Positions 24,826 through 34,248 of a DNA stretch of 64,000 bases are shown here, piece by piece. Source of the DNA: an uncultured Flavobacterium sp. (GTDB lineage: Bacteria; Bacteroidota; Bacteroidia; Flavobacteriales; Flavobacteriaceae); the NCBI RefSeq assembly GCF_963422545.1, contig NZ_OY730249.1:238136-302135 (forward strand). Reading direction: 5' to 3'. Under the pieces are notes generated by a model that saw only the letters and a list, made by a program, of their open reading frames with translations, ran no database searches and was not told where the DNA came from. Numbering within the stretch: position 1 is the stretch's first letter; each line of letters begins with the position of its first letter. The translations under genes were made by a program, and so were the position numbers.

Positions 24826-27657
24826 ATGAGACTGTATTTACTAATTATGTTGTTTTTCAGCGGAATATCTTTTGCGCAGAATACAATTACTGGTTCTGTT
24901 ACTGATGGTAACAAACAAGCTATTCCTGGTGCCAATATTGTTATTGTAGGAGATCAAAGTGGTACTTCTACAGATTTTGACGGGACATTTAAATTAACTA
25001 CTTCGGTTAAGCCTCCATTTACAATTAAAGTATCTGCGGTTGGATTTACTTCTAAAATAGTAAATATTACAGCAGCTAATCAAAAGGTAGATGTGGTTTT
25101 GAAAGATGAAGAGAACAAACTGGATGAAATTGTAGTTTCTGCTTCAAGAACTCCAGAGCGTGTTTTGGAATCTCCGGTTACCATTGAAAGAATGGGAATT
25201 CAGGAGATTAAAAAAACTGCTTCACCATCTTTTTATGATGGTATGGAGAACATGAAAGAGGTACAGATGAATACAAGTAGTATGACTTTTAAATCTGTTA
25301 ATACCAGAGGATTTGCTACCGTGGCAAATACTCGTTTCATGCAGTTGGTTGACGGAATGGATAACTCATCTCCGTTGTTGAATTTTGTACTTGGAAACAT
25401 GATTGGGGTTTCTGAAATAGATGTTCAGAGTGTTGAGCTTTTACCCGGAGCATCATCTGCTTTGTATGGGGCAAATGCTTTTAACGGAATTTTGTTTATG
25501 AATAGTAAAAGCCCATTTACGAATCAAGGTATTTCGACTTACTTAAAAATGGGGCAAACTTCTCAAAATGCTGCAGGTAATAACATATATTATGATTTTG
25601 GGATAAGAATGGCTCATGCGTTCAATAAATATATTGCTGTCAAGGCTAACTTTACTTATATGAAAGCTACTGATTGGTACGCGACAGATTATAATGATAA
25701 AACTAGGACCGGAATAGATAGAAGTGATCCAAATTATGACGGAATAAATGTCTATGGTGATGAAGTTTCTACAAACCTAAAAGGTGTAGGGCAATCATTG
25801 GCAAGTTTGGGATTGATTCCTGCTGGAGCAGTAAATTTATTGCCAAGCACTAATGTTAGTAGAACCGGTTATAATGAAACAAATCTTACAGATAATAAAG
25901 CGGGTAATACAAAAATAGATTTTTCATTTCATGGAAGACCTTTTGGGGATGAAAGATTAGAAATTATCTGGCAAAGTAAATTTGGTTTTGGTAATGCTGT
26001 TTATCAAGGAGCAAACAGATATTATTTGAATAATTTTTCAATGCAACAACATAAAATAGAATTTAAAGGGAAGAATTTCTTTTTAAGAGGATATACAACA
26101 TCTGAGGATGGTGGACAATCTTATGATATGGTGTTTACAGGAATTAATGTCGACAGAAAATGGAAAGACGATAAAACCTGGTTTGGTCAATATGCAGGTG
26201 CTTATATTCAGGCTACTTTGGGCGGGGCAACTCCTGAGCAAGCTCATGCGGCTGGAAGAAGTACTGCCGATACAGGACGTTATATGCCGGGAACGTCAGC
26301 ATTTAAAAATGCTTTTAATCAGGTGATTAGTGATGAAAGTGTATTGACAGGTTCTAAGCTTGTTGATAATTCAAGAATTTATCATTCTGATGCTAATTAT
26401 AATTTTAAGGATATGATAAAATGGGCTGAAATTCAGGTTGGAGGATCTTTCAGGTTGTATGAGTTGAATTCTCACGGAAGAATTTATACTGATGCAAACG
26501 GTCCTATTAATTATAATGAGTACGGAGCTTATACGCAATTGGCAAAGAAATTCATGGATGATAGATTGAAATTTACAGGATCTATTCGTTATGATAAATC
26601 AAAAAACTTTGACGGAAATTTTTCTCCTAGATTAGCACTTGTATATTCTGGAGGAGAAAAGAAGAATCATAATTTTAGAGGATCTTTCCAAACAGGTTTC
26701 AGAAATCCATCTACACAAGATCAATATATCGGATTTAATATCGGGAATGCTGTGTTGCTTGGTTCTGCTCCGGATAACTTAGGAAGATTTAGTGAAACTT
26801 TTAATGTTAGTGCCGAAGGTCAGATGTACAATGGCGGAAAAGCAACAAAAGATATGACAGGTTATGATGCTTATGGTAATTCATATATTGCGAGTTCAGT
26901 ATCTGCTTTTGCTGCATTGGCAGGATCTAATCCAATTGCGGCAGCTGCATTGTTGCAAAAATCAAGAGCAAATTATGTGAAACCGGAAAAAGTAAAAGCT
27001 TTTGAATTAGGATATCGCTCTGTTTATGAAGGATTCTCTATAGATGTAAATGGTTATTATAATATTTATAATGATTTTATTGGTAATCTTAATGTAATTT
27101 CTACTTACTACGGAGAAGCTCAGGATAATCCTAATCTTGCTGCAGGACCTACAGATGCTGGTTTTCAATCAGTGCGTGCGATTCAAAACGGAGAATACAG
27201 AGCATACCAATTGTATACAAACTCAGATGTAGAAATTCATTCACTTGGTTTTGGAATTGGTGTTTCCAGAAAAATAATTGCTGATTTTGAATTGGGATTG
27301 AACTACAACTACGCTCAATTTGACTTTGATCAGGCAAAAGATCCAAGCTTCGAAGCTGGTTTTAATACTCCAAAACACAGAATTAAAGCGTCTATTGGAA
27401 ATGATAAATTATTCAAAAACTTTGGGTTCAATGTAAGCGGAAGATGGAATAGCGAATACATGTGGCAATCAAGTTTTGCTGATGGTTTAATTAAATCTGC
27501 TACAGTAATTGATGCTCAAATTAACTATGCAGTGCCAGTATTGAAATCTGTTTTCAAATTAGGAGCTGCAAATATTGGAGGAAAAGAATATACTCAGGTA
27601 ATTGGATCAGGATCAATAGGTCAGCAATATTTTGCTTCTTGGACAATTAACCCATAA
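24826..27657 (+). CDS. TonB-dependent outer-membrane receptor
   Basis: 943 residues. A Sec signal (MRLYLLIMLFFSGISFA) is followed by a CarboxypepD_reg-like domain (about 20-105, GSVTDGNKQAIPGANIVIVG). The plug domain (about 110-235) has DEIVVSASRTPERVLESPVTIERM, shortened here to its start DEIVVSASRTPE, and the plug end SVELLPGASSALYGANAFNG. A 22-strand beta-barrel makes up the rest, ending in an aromatic-containing strand. It takes up an unknown ligand using TonB energy. No SusD partner is adjacent; instead an SGNH hydrolase lipoprotein follows after 85 bp, suggesting a lipid- or ester-related substrate. Confidence 0.93.
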   Translation: MRLYLLIMLFFSGISFAQNTITGSVTDGNKQAIPGANIVIVGDQSGTSTDFDGTFKLTTSVKPPFTIKVSAVGFTSKIVNITAANQKVDVVLKDEENKLDEIVVSASRTPERVLESPVTIERMGIQEIKKTASPSFYDGMENMKEVQMNTSSMTFKSVNTRGFATVANTRFMQLVDGMDNSSPLLNFVLGNMIGVSEIDVQSVELLPGASSALYGANAFNGILFMNSKSPFTNQGISTYLKMGQTSQNAAGNNIYYDFGIRMAHAFNKYIAVKANFTYMKATDWYATDYNDKTRTGIDRSDPNYDGINVYGDEVSTNLKGVGQSLASLGLIPAGAVNLLPSTNVSRTGYNETNLTDNKAGNTKIDFSFHGRPFGDERLEIIWQSKFGFGNAVYQGANRYYLNNFSMQQHKIEFKGKNFFLRGYTTSEDGGQSYDMVFTGINVDRKWKDDKTWFGQYAGAYIQATLGGATPEQAHAAGRSTADTGRYMPGTSAFKNAFNQVISDESVLTGSKLVDNSRIYHSDANYNFKDMIKWAEIQVGGSFRLYELNSHGRIYTDANGPINYNEYGAYTQLAKKFMDDRLKFTGSIRYDKSKNFDGNFSPRLALVYSGGEKKNHNFRGSFQTGFRNPSTQDQYIGFNIGNAVLLGSAPDNLGRFSETFNVSAEGQMYNGGKATKDMTGYDAYGNSYIASSVSAFAALAGSNPIAAAALLQKSRANYVKPEKVKAFELGYRSVYEGFSIDVNGYYNIYNDFIGNLNVISTYYGEAQDNPNLAAGPTDAGFQSVRAIQNGEYRAYQLYTNSDVEIHSLGFGIGVSRKIIADFELGLNYNYAQFDFDQAKDPSFEAGFNTPKHRIKASIGNDKLFKNFGFNVSGRWNSEYMWQSSFADGLIKSATVIDAQINYAVPVLKSVFKLGAANIGGKEYTQVIGSGSIGQQYFASWTINP

Positions 27658-27742
27658 TTGGAGATTTTCGGATAAAACAAATATGTTATTTACTTTTCTT
27701 TAAGAAGGATTTAGAAAGTGATAATTTTAAAATATATAAATT

Positions 27743-29311
27743 ATGATAAAAAATTTCAAATGGCTTTTATTGGTTTCGTTGACCTTTATAGCCTGTAATA
27801 GTGATGATAATACTACAGCAGTAGTAGATTCGTCTGACGGATTACCATTGACTTCGGGTTCTGCTAATTTTTCAAAATATGTTGCATTAGGAAATTCTTT
27901 AACTTCGGGTTTTAGTGATGGTGCATTATTCAAAAAAGGACAAGAAGGTGCTTATACTAATATTTTGGCACAACAATTTAAGTTAGTTGGTGGTGGAGAG
28001 TTTAAAATTCCATACACAAATGATAATGTTGGAGGATTGCTTTTTCAAGGACAACTGAATCCTGCATTTGGACCAAGATTGTATTTTAATGGATCAGCTC
28101 CAGTTCCAGTAAGTGGAACGCCAACAACAGAAGTGTTTAATCCGGCTATTGTATCCGGAGGTCCTTATAATAATACAGGTGTTCCCGGAGCTAAAAGTTT
28201 TCATTTGTTGTCTCCAACTTATGGTGCTGCTGCAGGTTTGGCGAATGGAACAGCAAATCCGTACTATGTGCGTTTTGCTCCAAATGGTACAACTTCAGTA
28301 TTAGCTTATGCAATGAGTCAGACGCCAACATTCTTTTCTTTATGGATTGGAAACAATGATGTATTAGGATATGCCACTACAGGAGGAGATGGCACAAACC
28401 CAATTACTCCGGCTACTGGTGCGCCAGGTGTTGGTTTTGACGGAACTTATTCGGCTCTTATTACTACTTTAACTTCAACAGGAGCAAAAGGTGTTGTGGC
28501 TAATATTCCGTATGTGACTTCGATTCCGTTTTTTAAGACAGTTCCTTATAATCCTTTAACCGCTAAAGTTTTAGGAGGAGGTAGTGAAGCTGTTGGTACG
28601 GCAACAATAAATGCTTTGAATGCACAACTTTATGGACCGTTAAAGCAGGCATTAACTGCTTTTGGAGCAGGAACAAGAATTAACTTATTGTCGACAACAG
28701 GATCAAACCCATTATTGATAAAAGATGAGTCTTTAACAAACTTGTCTGCTCAATTAACAGCTGCTTTTACGCCTACTCTTGGTGCTCAAACAGCTGCTTT
28801 TTATGGTGCAGTTTTTGGACAGGCACGTCAGGCAACAGCAACAGATCTAGTTCTTCTGACAACACAATCAGCAATTGGAGCAGCGCCGACAGCAGCGAAC
28901 TCAGGATTAGGGATGGCACCGCCGGCGCCTTTGGATAAATTTGGAATTACATATCCTTTGCAAGATAAATATGTGTTGATTCCAACAGAAATTGCAGAAT
29001 TAGAGGTTGCAACAAATGCATTTAATGCAACTATAAAGTCACTTGCAGATTCTAAAGGTTTAGCGTTTGTTGATGCAAATGCTATTATGGGGCAAATTGA
29101 TAAAGGAGGAATAGTAGCAAATAATTTCACGATGGCATCGACATTTGTAACAGGAGGAACTTTTTCTTTAGATGGAGTTCATCCTTCTCCAAGAGGTTAT
29201 GCTTTTATTGCAAATAAGTTTATTGAGGCGATCAATGCTAAATATGGATCAAATTTGAAAGGAGTAGATGTGGGTAAATATCCAATTCTATACCCTGCAA
29301 TATTACCGTAA
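27743..29311 (+). CDS. SGNH/GDSL-family lipase lipoprotein
   Basis: 522 residues with a lipoprotein signal (LLLVSLTFIAC, Cys about 18). SGNH blocks are visible: block I YVALGNSLTSGFSDG with the catalytic Ser, block III LWIGNNDVLGYA with the Asn, and block V LDGVHPSPRGYAFIAN with the Asp and His. The GNSLTSG version of the GDS loop is usual in Bacteroidota. Insertions rich in Thr, Ala and Gly lie between blocks. It probably hydrolyses esters at the outer membrane. Its place directly after the TonB receptor suggests that the two work together to release and import a substrate. Confidence 0.85.
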   Translation: MIKNFKWLLLVSLTFIACNSDDNTTAVVDSSDGLPLTSGSANFSKYVALGNSLTSGFSDGALFKKGQEGAYTNILAQQFKLVGGGEFKIPYTNDNVGGLLFQGQLNPAFGPRLYFNGSAPVPVSGTPTTEVFNPAIVSGGPYNNTGVPGAKSFHLLSPTYGAAAGLANGTANPYYVRFAPNGTTSVLAYAMSQTPTFFSLWIGNNDVLGYATTGGDGTNPITPATGAPGVGFDGTYSALITTLTSTGAKGVVANIPYVTSIPFFKTVPYNPLTAKVLGGGSEAVGTATINALNAQLYGPLKQALTAFGAGTRINLLSTTGSNPLLIKDESLTNLSAQLTAAFTPTLGAQTAAFYGAVFGQARQATATDLVLLTTQSAIGAAPTAANSGLGMAPPAPLDKFGITYPLQDKYVLIPTEIAELEVATNAFNATIKSLADSKGLAFVDANAIMGQIDKGGIVANNFTMASTFVTGGTFSLDGVHPSPRGYAFIANKFIEAINAKYGSNLKGVDVGKYPILYPAILP

Positions 29312-29328
29312 AGCCAATTTTTTTTAGT

Positions 29329-29366
29329 AAGAAAGTCACTCATTTCTAAAATGAAGTGGCTTTTTT
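29329..29366 (+). terminator. Probable terminator after the SGNH lipase
   Basis: AAAGTCACTCATTTC, TAAAA and TGAAGTGGCTTTTTTT form a stem with one bulged base, followed by a T-run. Confidence 0.65.
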
Positions 29367-29454
29367 TATTTTATTAAAAAAATGCTGTTTTCGGTATTTG
29401 AGGCCTATCTTTTAGGAATCAAACAAAATCGTAGTATTTTTTATGAAAAAAAAA

Positions 29455-29484
29455 TTGATTTTATATTTTAAAAAATTATCTTTG
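29455..29484 (+). promoter_or_regulatory. Bacteroidota-type promoter for atpDC
   Basis: TTG at 29455-29457, a 19-bp spacer, and TATCTTTG at 29477-29484 exactly match the flavobacterial -33/-7 consensus TTG-N17-23-TAnnTTTG. Transcription should begin around 29490, giving a leader of about 55 bases before the atpD ATG. Confidence 0.7.
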
Positions 29485-29545
29485 CGCTCTGAAAAAAGAG
29501 GTATTTTCGATAAACCTAAATAGCTATTTAATAAATACATAAGTA

Positions 29546-31057
29546 ATGTCAAAAGTAATAGGAAAAGTTGCTCAAATCATTGGACCAGTAGTTGACGTAG
29601 TTTTCAACGGTAAGGATGTTGAACTTCCAAAAATTTATGATTCACTAGAAGTCACAAAAAAAGACGGAACTTTATTAGTTCTAGAAGTACAATCTCACAT
29701 TGGTGAAAACACTGTTCGTACCATTTCTATGGACTCAACAGATGGTTTGTCAAGAGGATATGAAGTAGTTGGAACGGGTAATCCAATCCAAATGCCAATC
29801 GGTCCAGACGTATATGGAAGATTATTCAATGTAATTGGAGATGCAATTGATGGTTTAGGAAACTTGCCAAAAACAGGAGAGAATGGTTTATCTATTCACA
29901 GACAAGCACCTAAATTTGAAGATCTGTCAACTTCATCTGAAGTTTTATTCACAGGTATTAAAGTAATCGATTTGATCGAGCCTTATGCAAAAGGAGGTAA
30001 AATTGGATTGTTTGGTGGTGCAGGTGTTGGTAAAACAGTATTGATTCAGGAATTGATCAACAATATTGCAAAAGGTCACGGTGGACTTTCAGTATTCGCT
30101 GGAGTAGGTGAAAGAACACGTGAAGGGAATGACTTACTTCGTGAGATGTTAGAGTCAGGAATTATTAAATATGGTGATGATTTCATGCACTCTATGGAAA
30201 ATGGAGGATGGGATTTATCTAAAGTAGATATGCCAGGAATGAGAGAGTCTAAAGCTACTTTCGTTTTCGGACAAATGAATGAGCCTCCTGGAGCTCGTGC
30301 TCGTGTAGCACTTTCAGGATTATCTATCGCTGAGTATTTCCGTGATGGAGCTGGAACTGATCAAGGTAAAGACGTATTGTTTTTCGTTGATAACATCTTC
30401 CGTTTTACACAAGCAGGTTCTGAGGTATCAGCACTTTTAGGACGTATGCCTTCTGCAGTAGGATACCAACCAACTTTGGCAACAGAGATGGGAGCAATGC
30501 AAGAGCGTATTACATCTACAAACAAAGGATCTATTACATCTGTACAAGCGGTTTACGTTCCTGCGGATGACTTAACTGACCCGGCACCGGCAACAACGTT
30601 TGCTCACTTAGATGCTACAACAGTATTGTCTCGTAAAATTGCTGAGTTAGGTATTTATCCAGCGGTTGACCCGTTAGATTCTACTTCAAGAATTTTAACT
30701 CCTCAAATCTTAGGAGCAGAGCATTATGACTGTGCACAAAGAGTAAAAGAGATTCTTCAAAAATACAAACAATTGCAAGATATTATTGCGATCTTAGGTA
30801 TGGAAGAATTATCTGAAGAAGATAAATTATCAGTATCAAGAGCACGTCGTGTTCAACGTTTCTTATCTCAGCCATTCCACGTAGCGGAGCAATTTACAGG
30901 TATTCCTGGAGTATTGGTTGATATTAAAGATACTATCAAAGGATTCAACATGATTATCGACGGTGAGTTAGATCATCTTCCGGAAGCAGCTTTCAACTTG
31001 AAAGGTTCTATTCAGGATGCTATCGAAGCTGGAGAAAAAATGTTAGCTGAAGCATAA
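29546..31057 (+). CDS. atpD: F1F0 ATP synthase beta subunit
   Basis: Catalytic subunit of the F1 sector, on the cytoplasmic face of the inner membrane. The 503-residue protein has Walker A GGAGVGKTVLIQEL, VGERTREGNDL with the catalytic Glu, Walker B region DVLFFVDNIFRFTQAG, and the ELSEED motif (MEELSEEDKL). Codon use looks smoother and more favoured than in flanking genes, as expected for a highly expressed gene. It pairs with atpC only; the other atp genes are elsewhere, which is the normal Bacteroidota arrangement. Confidence 0.98.
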   Translation: MSKVIGKVAQIIGPVVDVVFNGKDVELPKIYDSLEVTKKDGTLLVLEVQSHIGENTVRTISMDSTDGLSRGYEVVGTGNPIQMPIGPDVYGRLFNVIGDAIDGLGNLPKTGENGLSIHRQAPKFEDLSTSSEVLFTGIKVIDLIEPYAKGGKIGLFGGAGVGKTVLIQELINNIAKGHGGLSVFAGVGERTREGNDLLREMLESGIIKYGDDFMHSMENGGWDLSKVDMPGMRESKATFVFGQMNEPPGARARVALSGLSIAEYFRDGAGTDQGKDVLFFVDNIFRFTQAGSEVSALLGRMPSAVGYQPTLATEMGAMQERITSTNKGSITSVQAVYVPADDLTDPAPATTFAHLDATTVLSRKIAELGIYPAVDPLDSTSRILTPQILGAEHYDCAQRVKEILQKYKQLQDIIAILGMEELSEEDKLSVSRARRVQRFLSQPFHVAEQFTGIPGVLVDIKDTIKGFNMIIDGELDHLPEAAFNLKGSIQDAIEAGEKMLAEA

Positions 31058-31127
31058 TCTAGTTTTCAGTATTCTGTCGCAGTATTCAGTACTGAGACTG
31101 TTAACTGAGACTGTAAACTAAAAAAAG
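31058..31127. repeat. Short tandem-repeat linker between atpD and atpC
   Basis: CAGTATTC occurs twice (in CAGTATTCTGTCG and CAGTATTCAGTAC) and ACTGAGACTGT occurs twice, so the 70-bp linker consists of degenerate repeats rather than the usual tight spacing of an operon. It shows no terminator with a T-run and atpC lacks its own promoter match, so read-through is expected. Confidence 0.5.
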
Positions 31128-31409
31128 ATGATTTTAGAAATAGTATCACCAGAAGCAAAATTATTTTCAGGAGAAGTAACAGCTGTTACGTTGCCTGGAG
31201 TTGATGGAAGCTTCCAAATATTGAATAATCACGCTCCTATTGTTTCTATTCTGGAAAAAGGAACTGTAAAAATTGCAGCTCCAAAATTTAGTTTTTCTAA
31301 AGATGTAGCGAGCAAATTCAAGAAAGTAAATGACCAAATCTATACATTAGCGATTACGTCAGGTACTATCGAGATGAAAGACAATAAAGTAATTGTTTTA
31401 GTTGACTAA
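31128..31409 (+). CDS. atpC: F1F0 ATP synthase epsilon subunit, short form
   Basis: 93 residues corresponding to the N-terminal beta-sandwich of epsilon (MILEIVSPEAKLFSGEVTAV, LPGVDGSFQILNNHAPIVSI). The C-terminal helical hairpin that inhibits ATP hydrolysis in E. coli (139 residues in total) is absent, which is usual in Bacteroidota. It joins the central stalk of F1 to the c-ring. It is cotranscribed with atpD across the repeat-containing linker and ends at a terminator. Confidence 0.93.
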   Translation: MILEIVSPEAKLFSGEVTAVTLPGVDGSFQILNNHAPIVSILEKGTVKIAAPKFSFSKDVASKFKKVNDQIYTLAITSGTIEMKDNKVIVLVD

Positions 31410-31431
31410 GACAATTTCAAAATAAATGAAG

Positions 31432-31462
31432 AAAAGCCAGACAGTAATGTCTGGCTTTTTTG
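31432..31462 (+). terminator. Terminator after atpDC
   Basis: AAAAGCCAGACA, GTAA, TGTCTGGCTTTTTT is a perfect 12-bp stem followed by a T-run. Confidence 0.9.
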
Positions 31463-31493
31463 TTTTCGTTTATTTTAGATTGATGATTTTCTA

Positions 31494-32300
31494 CTACTGT
31501 ACTATTCCCCAAAAACCACTGGAAATATAAGCATTTACAGTTAATCCTGAGATAATTGCCCAACAGATAATTCCGAAAGCACTTGTTGCAAAGGTTTTTA
31601 ATAATTGAAGTTTGGTGTTTTTATTTAAAAACTTGTAATAAAAGAGCGTAAAGTAAAAGAGCTGAAAGAGTAGAAAAAGCAAAGCTTGATAATTAGGCGA
31701 TAGGTGAAACAATAAAGAAATTGGCAAAATTAAAAGCGTATTCACCAGTATGCAAAAGCCCAGCATGTACATTCCTGCTACGAGATGTTCTGTATAGTTG
31801 TAGTTTTCTTTTTTATAAAACAGCCAGAAAAAAAATGCTGTAAGTGGTAAAGCCATCATCGCCATTAGATTTGAGTACTTTCTCATGAAGTGAAGCATTT
31901 TTTCTTTTCGCTCATAAAGATGTATGATTTTTTCTTTTTGAACGGGATCTGAGATAGCGCTAAGTTCCTGATTTTCCTTTGGGATATCGATAGGAGGTGT
32001 TTCTTTTGGAATATTAGAAACGAAAACATAGATAGCAGCAATCAACAGGAAAAAATTAAGTGGAGGAAAGTACTTTTTTCTTTTACCATTTATATATTCT
32101 TTGGCTACGACTCCGCTTTTTATTGCCAAATCTCTAATGAGTTGAAAAATTCCTTTGTCGGCATGTGTAAAATAATGAACGATTTCGTGAAAAATTTCAT
32201 GTGGATTTATACGGTGTAAATTGACTTTCTGACTACAATTAGAACAATAATTAAAGTCTGGATAATTAGGTGTTTCGCAGTTTTTACAAATGATCTTCAT
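31494..32300 (-). CDS. DUF3667 membrane protein
   Basis: 268 residues. The N-terminus is a zinc-ribbon (CKNCETPNYPDFNYCSNC) followed by INPHEIFHEIVHYFTHADKG, the DUF3667 signature, and YINGKRKKYFPPLNFFLL entering the first membrane helix. Four or five hydrophobic segments follow (about 80-96, 145-160, 170-198, 205-222, 235-258). The function is unknown. It is a single gene, convergent with atpC and divergent from bioF. Confidence 0.85.
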   Translation of the reverse strand: MKIICKNCETPNYPDFNYCSNCSQKVNLHRINPHEIFHEIVHYFTHADKGIFQLIRDLAIKSGVVAKEYINGKRKKYFPPLNFFLLIAAIYVFVSNIPKETPPIDIPKENQELSAISDPVQKEKIIHLYERKEKMLHFMRKYSNLMAMMALPLTAFFFWLFYKKENYNYTEHLVAGMYMLGFCILVNTLLILPISLLFHLSPNYQALLFLLFQLFYFTLFYYKFLNKNTKLQLLKTFATSAFGIICWAIISGLTVNAYISSGFWGIVQ

Positions 32301-32451
32301 TTTTTCTTTTTAATAAAATGTATAAATTATAGGTTGTTAGTTTGTAGTTTTAAAATTAGACAAAAAAATAATTAACAATTGTTTAAAATTCAAATTATAA
32401 ACGGGGAGTGATATCAAATCTGCTGTTTATTTAAAATTGACTTCAATTTCA

Positions 32452-32459
32452 TAACTTTG
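32452..32459 (+). promoter_or_regulatory. -7 element very close to the bioF start
   Basis: TAACTTTG fits TAnnTTTG. Transcription would start about five bases later, at or next to the bioF ATG at 32465, implying a leaderless or nearly leaderless message. No TTG stands at the proper distance upstream (nearest at 32437, 12 bp), so the assignment is tentative. Confidence 0.4.
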
Positions 32460-32464
32460 CTTTT

Positions 32465-33601
32465 ATGAAATTACCAGAAAACCTGATTCAAAAGCTTGAA
32501 ATTCGCAAGCAGAATAATTCGTTAAGACAATTGCCAAGTTTTAATAATCTTGTCGATTTTTCTTCAAACGATTATATTGGATTTTCGAAATCTGAATCTG
32601 TTTTCAAACAAGCACATCATTATTTAATCGAAAATGATATTATTCAAAATGGAGCAACAGGTTCGAGGTTAATCTCTGGAAATCATTCTTTGTACCAAAT
32701 TGCCGAAGATTTTATTGCGCAATTTCACGACGATGAATCGGCTTTAATTTTTAATTCGGGTTACGATGCCAATGTTGGTTTTTTTAGCGCTTTACCGCAA
32801 CGAAATGATGTTATTTTGTATGATGAATTAAGTCACGCTTCAATTAGGGATGGAATTGTAATGTCGAATGCAAAATCATATAAATTTAATCATAATGATT
32901 TTGAAGATTTAGAGCGTCTTATTGTAAAATTTCCAAACACAAACATTTATATTGTTACCGAAACTGTTTTTTCTATGGATGGTGATTCTCCAAATCTGGA
33001 AGAACTAGTCACTTTATCTGAAAAATACAATTGCTATTTAGTAGTTGACGAAGCTCATACTTTAGGTGTTTTTGGAGAAAAAGGCGAAGGTTTGACACAA
33101 TATCTGCAATTGCATAATAGAATTTTTGCAAGAATCATGACCTTCGGAAAAGGTTTGGGTTGTCATGGTGCGGCCGTTTTAGGAAATGCAGCGCTTAAAG
33201 AATATCTAGTAAACTTTGCCCGAAGTTTTATTTATACCACAGGTTTATCGCCACATTCTGTTTCCACAATTTTAACTGCATATCATCAACTTGAAATAGA
33301 AAGTGAAATGATAGAAAAGCTGCGTCAAAATATTGTGCTTTTTAATCAACAGAAAAACTTGTTAGGCTTAAAACCAATGTTTGTTCGAAGTAAATCAGCA
33401 ATACAATCGGCTATTATTCCGGGTAACGAAAATGTAAAACGTTTAGCAAAACAACTACAAGATAAAGGTTTTGATGTAAAAGCGATACTTTCGCCAACAG
33501 TTCCGGAAGGTCAGGAACGTCTTCGTTTTTGTATTCACAGTTATAATTCAGAGGAAGAAATTAATCAGATCCTTGAATTGTTAAGAAATTTCGTATTTTA
33601 G
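32465..33601 (+). CDS. bioF: 8-amino-7-oxononanoate synthase
   Basis: PLP enzyme that condenses pimeloyl thioester with alanine in biotin synthesis. The 378-residue protein has LVDFSSNDYIGFS, GATGSRLISGNHSLY, the His in YDELSHASIRDG, VVDEAHTLGVFGEKG and the PLP-binding Lys in MTFGKGLGCHGAA. It lies 2.8 kb upstream of bioD and bioA on the same strand; the intervening genes look inserted into what may once have been a contiguous biotin cluster. Its stop codon's last base is the first base of the left arm of the GxxExxY inverted repeat. Confidence 0.92.
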   Translation: MKLPENLIQKLEIRKQNNSLRQLPSFNNLVDFSSNDYIGFSKSESVFKQAHHYLIENDIIQNGATGSRLISGNHSLYQIAEDFIAQFHDDESALIFNSGYDANVGFFSALPQRNDVILYDELSHASIRDGIVMSNAKSYKFNHNDFEDLERLIVKFPNTNIYIVTETVFSMDGDSPNLEELVTLSEKYNCYLVVDEAHTLGVFGEKGEGLTQYLQLHNRIFARIMTFGKGLGCHGAAVLGNAALKEYLVNFARSFIYTTGLSPHSVSTILTAYHQLEIESEMIEKLRQNIVLFNQQKNLLGLKPMFVRSKSAIQSAIIPGNENVKRLAKQLQDKGFDVKAILSPTVPEGQERLRFCIHSYNSEEEINQILELLRNFVF

Positions 33602-34139
33602 CTCGCGGATGAAACGGATTTAACGGGTTCACGCAGATAATTATGGCTGATTTATTACACAAAGAAATATCTAAACCCATTTTACAAATATTTTATGATG
33701 TCTATAATCAACTAGGTTATGGCTTTCTTGAAAAAGTGTATCAAAATGCAATGTATTTTGAATTAATAGCTCAAGGTTATAAAGTTGAAGCTCAGAAACA
33801 AATAAAAGTTTATTATAAAAATAAATTAGTTGGTGAATTTTATGCTGACTTGTTAGTTGAAGATGCTATAATTTTGGAACTTAAAGCTTGCGAATATTTA
33901 GTCAGTTCACATATTACCCAATTGCTGAACTACTTAAAATCGACACAAATTGAAGTTGGATTAGTTTTAAATTTTGGAGAAACTCCAGATTTTAAACGTT
34001 TAGTTTATACGAATAACAGAAAACCAAACCTAAAAAATCTACAATAAGGTATTCAAGAAAGCATAGTGTCAACTTTGTTTTTATGAAGAATAGAATAAAA
34101 ATACTGTGAAGATCAGTTAAACCTGTGTCATCTGTGGGC
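33601..34139. repeat. Inverted-repeat pair flanking the GxxExxY gene
   Basis: The left arm (33601-33626, core GGATGAAACGGATTTAACGG) and the right arm (34114-34139, core GTTAAACCTGTGTCATCTG) are inverted copies matching at 19 of 26 positions by hand alignment. They enclose only the GxxExxY gene and short flanks. The same word family makes a compact palindrome at 36284-36398. The arrangement suggests a small genetic unit with an optional passenger gene. Confidence 0.5.
33643..34047 (+). CDS. GxxExxY family protein (PD-(D/E)XK nuclease-like)
   Basis: 134 residues with the name-giving motif GYGFLEKVYQNAM and the continuation VGEFYADLLVEDAIILELKA, in which D...E-L-K fits the PD-(D/E)XK nuclease core; SSHITQLLNYLKST follows. 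The family is small, widespread and often multicopy in Bacteroidota, with no established function. There is no signal peptide, so it should be cytoplasmic. The gene begins 41 bp after bioF but is flanked by inverted repeats, which argues for an insertion rather than membership in the biotin pathway. Confidence 0.88.
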   Translation: MADLLHKEISKPILQIFYDVYNQLGYGFLEKVYQNAMYFELIAQGYKVEAQKQIKVYYKNKLVGEFYADLLVEDAIILELKACEYLVSSHITQLLNYLKSTQIEVGLVLNFGETPDFKRLVYTNNRKPNLKNLQ

Positions 34140-34248
34140 AAAATCCCAATTAAAAAAATATAATCTTTTTGTAACGTTTTGATGATTCGATTACTTACGA
34201 GTCGTAATTACAATTTAAGATTTCAATTTTCACTTTTAAATCTATAAC

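Noticed and set aside
33643..34047. Anti-phage defence island around the GxxExxY nuclease-like gene
   Set aside because: No other defence gene (restriction, CBASS, toxin-antitoxin) is nearby; neighbours are biotin and envelope genes.
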